A stretch of DNA of 64,000 nt, from NCBI GenBank assembly GCA_002118135.1, contig BDIU01000412.1, positions 66,664 to 130,663 of the forward strand, in the 5' to 3' direction. Positions within the stretch are counted from its first letter, which is position 1. The number at the start of each line of letters is the position of its first letter. The stretch is from Trebouxia sp. TZW2008 (lineage: Eukaryota; Chlorophyta; Trebouxiophyceae; Trebouxiales; Trebouxiaceae). The notes under the pieces are model-generated. The model had not been told where the DNA came from. It worked only from the letters and a program-made list of their open reading frames with translations, and made no database searches. The translations under genes and the position numbers were made by a program. Shown piece after piece: positions 61,601 through 64,000 of the stretch.

Positions 61601-63782
61601 CGTGGCAAGCATGCAGTACAACATGCAAGGCATGGAGGCAGAGCAGATGCCACATGGGCAGCAGCCCTACCTGTCAAATGACTCCCTGCTGCTTCAGCAC
61701 TATGCTGACATGGAGCTTGGGCAAGCAGGGGGGCTCAGGGGTCTCTTGCAGGCTGAGCCCAATGTGACTCCAACGATCAATTTTGACATGGACAGGGCCA
61801 TAGTAGGTATGCACGTCAACATCTTGGTCAGTGGCAACAAACTGTTGCAAACATAACATCAGTGCTGACATGCTTGCTTGCCATGATGCCTGTCTTTTGT
61901 TCCAAGCTTGTTTTTGCATTGTTCTCAGCCTATAGTGAAATAGTATGGCTGCTGTCAGGCTTGCAACATAGACAAAAGAGGTGTAAGCTGTCTGGAGGTG
62001 TCTTGTTTGCTGCATGAAGTAGTGCAAGGAGCGGCAGCCAAGAGGTATCCATCTCAATCAAGCTGCATGTTCTTGTGATGGTGCTGTTCATCCTGCCTTG
62101 GGATGCAAATTTACCACTGATTTGCATTTTGCCTGGCTTGCTGCTCTTCTCTTGCCAAAAGTCCAGCTTGTGCACACAGGTGACCAATTGCTGATGCCCA
62201 CTGACATGGAGGAAGATGTGGAGCAGCTGATTAAGGGCGGTCCCCATGAGCTGAGCATGGCAGCTGACAGGCTGGGCAACAACCTGTTTGGCATTCACTC
62301 CGGCTCTCAGGTAGTAAAGTGCTGGCGTCATGATAGCACTCACAAAGGCACTCACAACACATTTGGTGTATTGTCCTTTTGTGTGCCATATGCAGCATTG
62401 CCTCCTCAGCGAGCTGTGCTTTCCTGCTGAGTCTGGCATTGGCAAGGGCTATGTCAGAACCCACAGCATGCCACAGCATCAGCCTCAGCATGCTGTTCAA
62501 CCAATGCATAGTTGGCATGTCTAGCATACCCTGTCCCAGTTTCATTCGCACCCTGCCGGGTTTGCTATGGCGTACACGTAGCTCAGAAAGCTTGAGACAA
62601 CTTGACTTTACATGTTTCGCAATGACTTTCCACCATTTGCAGCTGAGCCATGTTCACTTACCTGCAGGGCAGTGCCGTCTTTTCACCACCTCCTTTGCCT
62701 TGGCAGACGGTGGGCCACCACCACCAGCAGCCCCAGCAGATGATCTCCAGCCCCATGATGCCCCAGCCCTCCCTGCACCCACCCCAACCAGATGACCGCT
62801 CGCCTGCGCCCTTCTCAATTCATAGGGTACCGCTTTTGCCCTATCTTGTCTTTGCTTGTTTCGTGCAAACGTAGACAAGTGAAACTGTCATGATCTGCTG
62901 CTTGGGGCTCAATGATTGAGCGCTTATGGCCAAATGATAAGTATCCAGCATGAGCCAGAGCAGTCGCAACTTGCGGATCTTCAATGCTCTTGCAATGTCT
63001 GCTTTCGTCAAAACTTCCGTACCAACTCGCTGCAGGGTGGCGCAATCTAAGACAACATCTGGTGGCAAACTGAATGTATACACGCAATCTTTGGGCGTGT
63101 ATACATCGAAATTTGCAAGCAGATGTGTCAGATTGCGCCACCTGGCAGCACTTTGACATAGAAGGTAAATGCCGTAAAGCCTAGTGCAAAAGTTTCAGTG
63201 CGTGGGCTGTGTTGCAGGCCAGACCTTTTGGCCAGACAGCACTTGTGTAACACCCACATCTGGCACCTTTGCTTGAACACATGATGTAGTAATATTATTG
63301 TATTATGTGCCACAGGCCAGGCGCCCCCCAACAGGAGCATCTCCCAGCACCCACAGCAGCCCTGTGGGGGACCCCAGGGTGCGCAGGGCCAGCCTGGCTC
63401 AGCGCTCAGCTATGACGCCCTCCCAGCTGCGCCACCGCAGCATGAGCGCTGACTTGGAGCGAGCCGATCTGTGCCCACCTGGCATGACCTACCCTATGTC
63501 CCCCAGCGAGCAGGTGAGTAATCAAGGACCTGATTGCATTCTACTGCTGACCTGACATGCAGAATGCACAAGGCAACCTTGATGACCTGCCTGCTTTGTT
63601 GAGATGTGCGTCCTCCTGCTTGGTGGAATTTGCCTCTGCAGTTTTGCCATGGGTTTTTCATGCTCAACAGCTCACTGCAGTATCAACAACGCACTGTGTT
63701 TCAAGACTCTTCTCAAACACATGCTTTGTTGTAGAGTCCTGAGCAGAGTTGCTTGTTTGCAGACCTGGAATATGCAGTGTAA
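55309..63782 (+). CDS. CXC (CRC)-domain protein, TSO1/LIN54-like transcription regulator
   Basis: Nuclear DNA-binding protein of the CPP/TSO1/LIN54 family. Exons: 55309-55380, 55475-55617, 55779-56172, 56309-56807, 56988-57114, 57631-57753, 57898-57946, 58177-58299, 58515-58693, 59121-59325, 59629-59793, 60499-60642, 60895-61221, 61548-61806, 62180-62310, 62396 or 62432-62518, 62668-62826, 63316-63513, 63563-63605, 63763-63782. All phases agree and donors are GT; about 1150-1160 residues. The first CXC motif (about residues 412-453) has [20 protein letters not shown], the linker [17 protein letters not shown], and the second CXC (about 493-530) has [19 protein letters not shown] and [13 protein letters not shown]. 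The N-terminal [16 protein letters not shown] resembles the short conserved N-terminal motif of plant TSO1-like proteins. The long C-terminal half is rich in Gln, Ser, Pro and His. The exon 9 donor (aa|gtagga) was chosen because it avoids an immediate TAG; using the stop instead would end the protein at 58697. Exon 16 borders are the weakest. Confidence 0.9.
60020..60105 (+). mobile_element. Short 3'-end remnant of the same LINE family
   Basis: ggagacatttgattgc...gtaacctagctgggcctgctgagcctgtctagcatgcgt matches the last ~80 bases of the LINE at 19325-19390 (ggagacagttgattgc...gtacctagttgggcctgctgagcctgcctagaatgcgt). It lies in CXC-gene intron 11. No coding part remains. Confidence 0.75.
61222..61256 (+). 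repeat. Copy of the CXC-gene exon 13 3' end
   Basis: Directly after the donor, tcaaatgacggcattacctgc repeats tcaaatgatggctttgcctgc from the last 35 bases of exon 13. It is the only clear case of an exon-end copy seen in this gene. Confidence 0.6.
63033..63144. repeat. Long inverted repeat (hairpin) in a CXC-gene intron
   Basis: Arms of about 50 bases (63033-63085 and 63095-63144) pair around a 9-base loop. The ends cagggtggcgcaatct / agattgcgccacctg and the loop-proximal tgtatacacgc / gcgtgtataca match almost perfectly; the middle has mismatches. Could be a small MITE or a foldback RNA precursor in intron 17. Confidence 0.8.
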
Positions 63783-64000
63783 ACCCTCCCCCCATCAGAC
63801 CGGACCTGGCTTTGTTAGGCTCACTGGCCGAAACACAGTCTTCTCTCCCAACCCTTGATGACATGCTAGCGGCATGTCAGCGCTGGCGATCACAGTCAGA
63901 AGCTAGCAATGAAATGGTGTAGAATGAATTTTGCACGCTATGTGCGTGTGCCATAAGCAGAGGCTGACCACTGAAACACGGCATGTATTATGCGCATCAC
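63783..64000. other. 3' flank of the CXC gene
   Basis: Short remainder after the stop; presumably 3' UTR. Nothing further is seen. Confidence 0.4.

Overview
This is nuclear DNA from a eukaryote, most likely a green alga (Viridiplantae, possibly trebouxiophyte-like; the species is not identified). Genes are split into many short exons with GT-AG and an unusual number of GC-AG introns. The clearest products are a plastid-type folate/biopterin transporter, a thiolase, ALG8, PEX4 and a plant/animal-type CXC (TSO1/LIN54-like) protein. There are no bacterial operons, tRNAs or rRNAs. Most of the sequence is rich in TG/CA and poor in CpG; CpG-rich patches sit at gene starts, which suggests CpG methylation with unmethylated promoters. 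Layout: (1) 1-1226 (-), start of an unrecognised gene running off the left edge; (2) 1984-26294 (+), BT1-family folate-biopterin transporter, 9 exons in 24 kb; (3) 26992-28350 (-), intronless F-box/LRR protein; (4) 30251-35962 (-), acetyl-CoA C-acetyltransferase with a 57-residue N-terminal extension, 8 exons; (5) 37960-41830, the older, decayed parts of a ~6 kb tandem segmental duplication: a pseudogene copy of a membrane protein, a fragment of ALG8 and the 5' half of a second thiolase; (6) 43852-45314 (-), the intact membrane protein/coiled-coil gene; (7) 45858-52885 (-), ALG8, 9 exons; (8) 53281-54330 (+), PEX4, head to head with ALG8; (9) 55309-63782 (+), CXC-domain protein, 20 exons. The genes are housekeeping functions (folate transport, acetyl-CoA metabolism, N-glycan assembly, peroxisome import, transcription control) and do not form one pathway. 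The remarkable feature is the architecture of the introns. In FBT, thiolase and ALG8, and once in the CXC gene, the intron next to an exon contains tandem, decaying copies of the nearest part of that exon together with its splice site: copies of the exon's 3' end plus donor lie downstream, copies of its 5' end plus acceptor lie upstream. Examples are nine copies of the ALG8 exon 7 end, five of the thiolase exon 6 end, and a 109-bp triplication of FBT exon 6. Many copies keep an open frame and a usable donor. The largest introns (7.0, 4.2 and 9.9 kb in FBT) are filled with further tandem arrays with units of about 150-300 bp, one with a regular ~186-bp period. Splice-junction-spanning tandem duplication looks like the main route of intron growth here and is the best candidate for an undescribed phenomenon. 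In my gene models 6 of 50 introns have a GC donor. All models rest on reading exon joins by eye against remembered family sequences; no alignment or transcript data were available.
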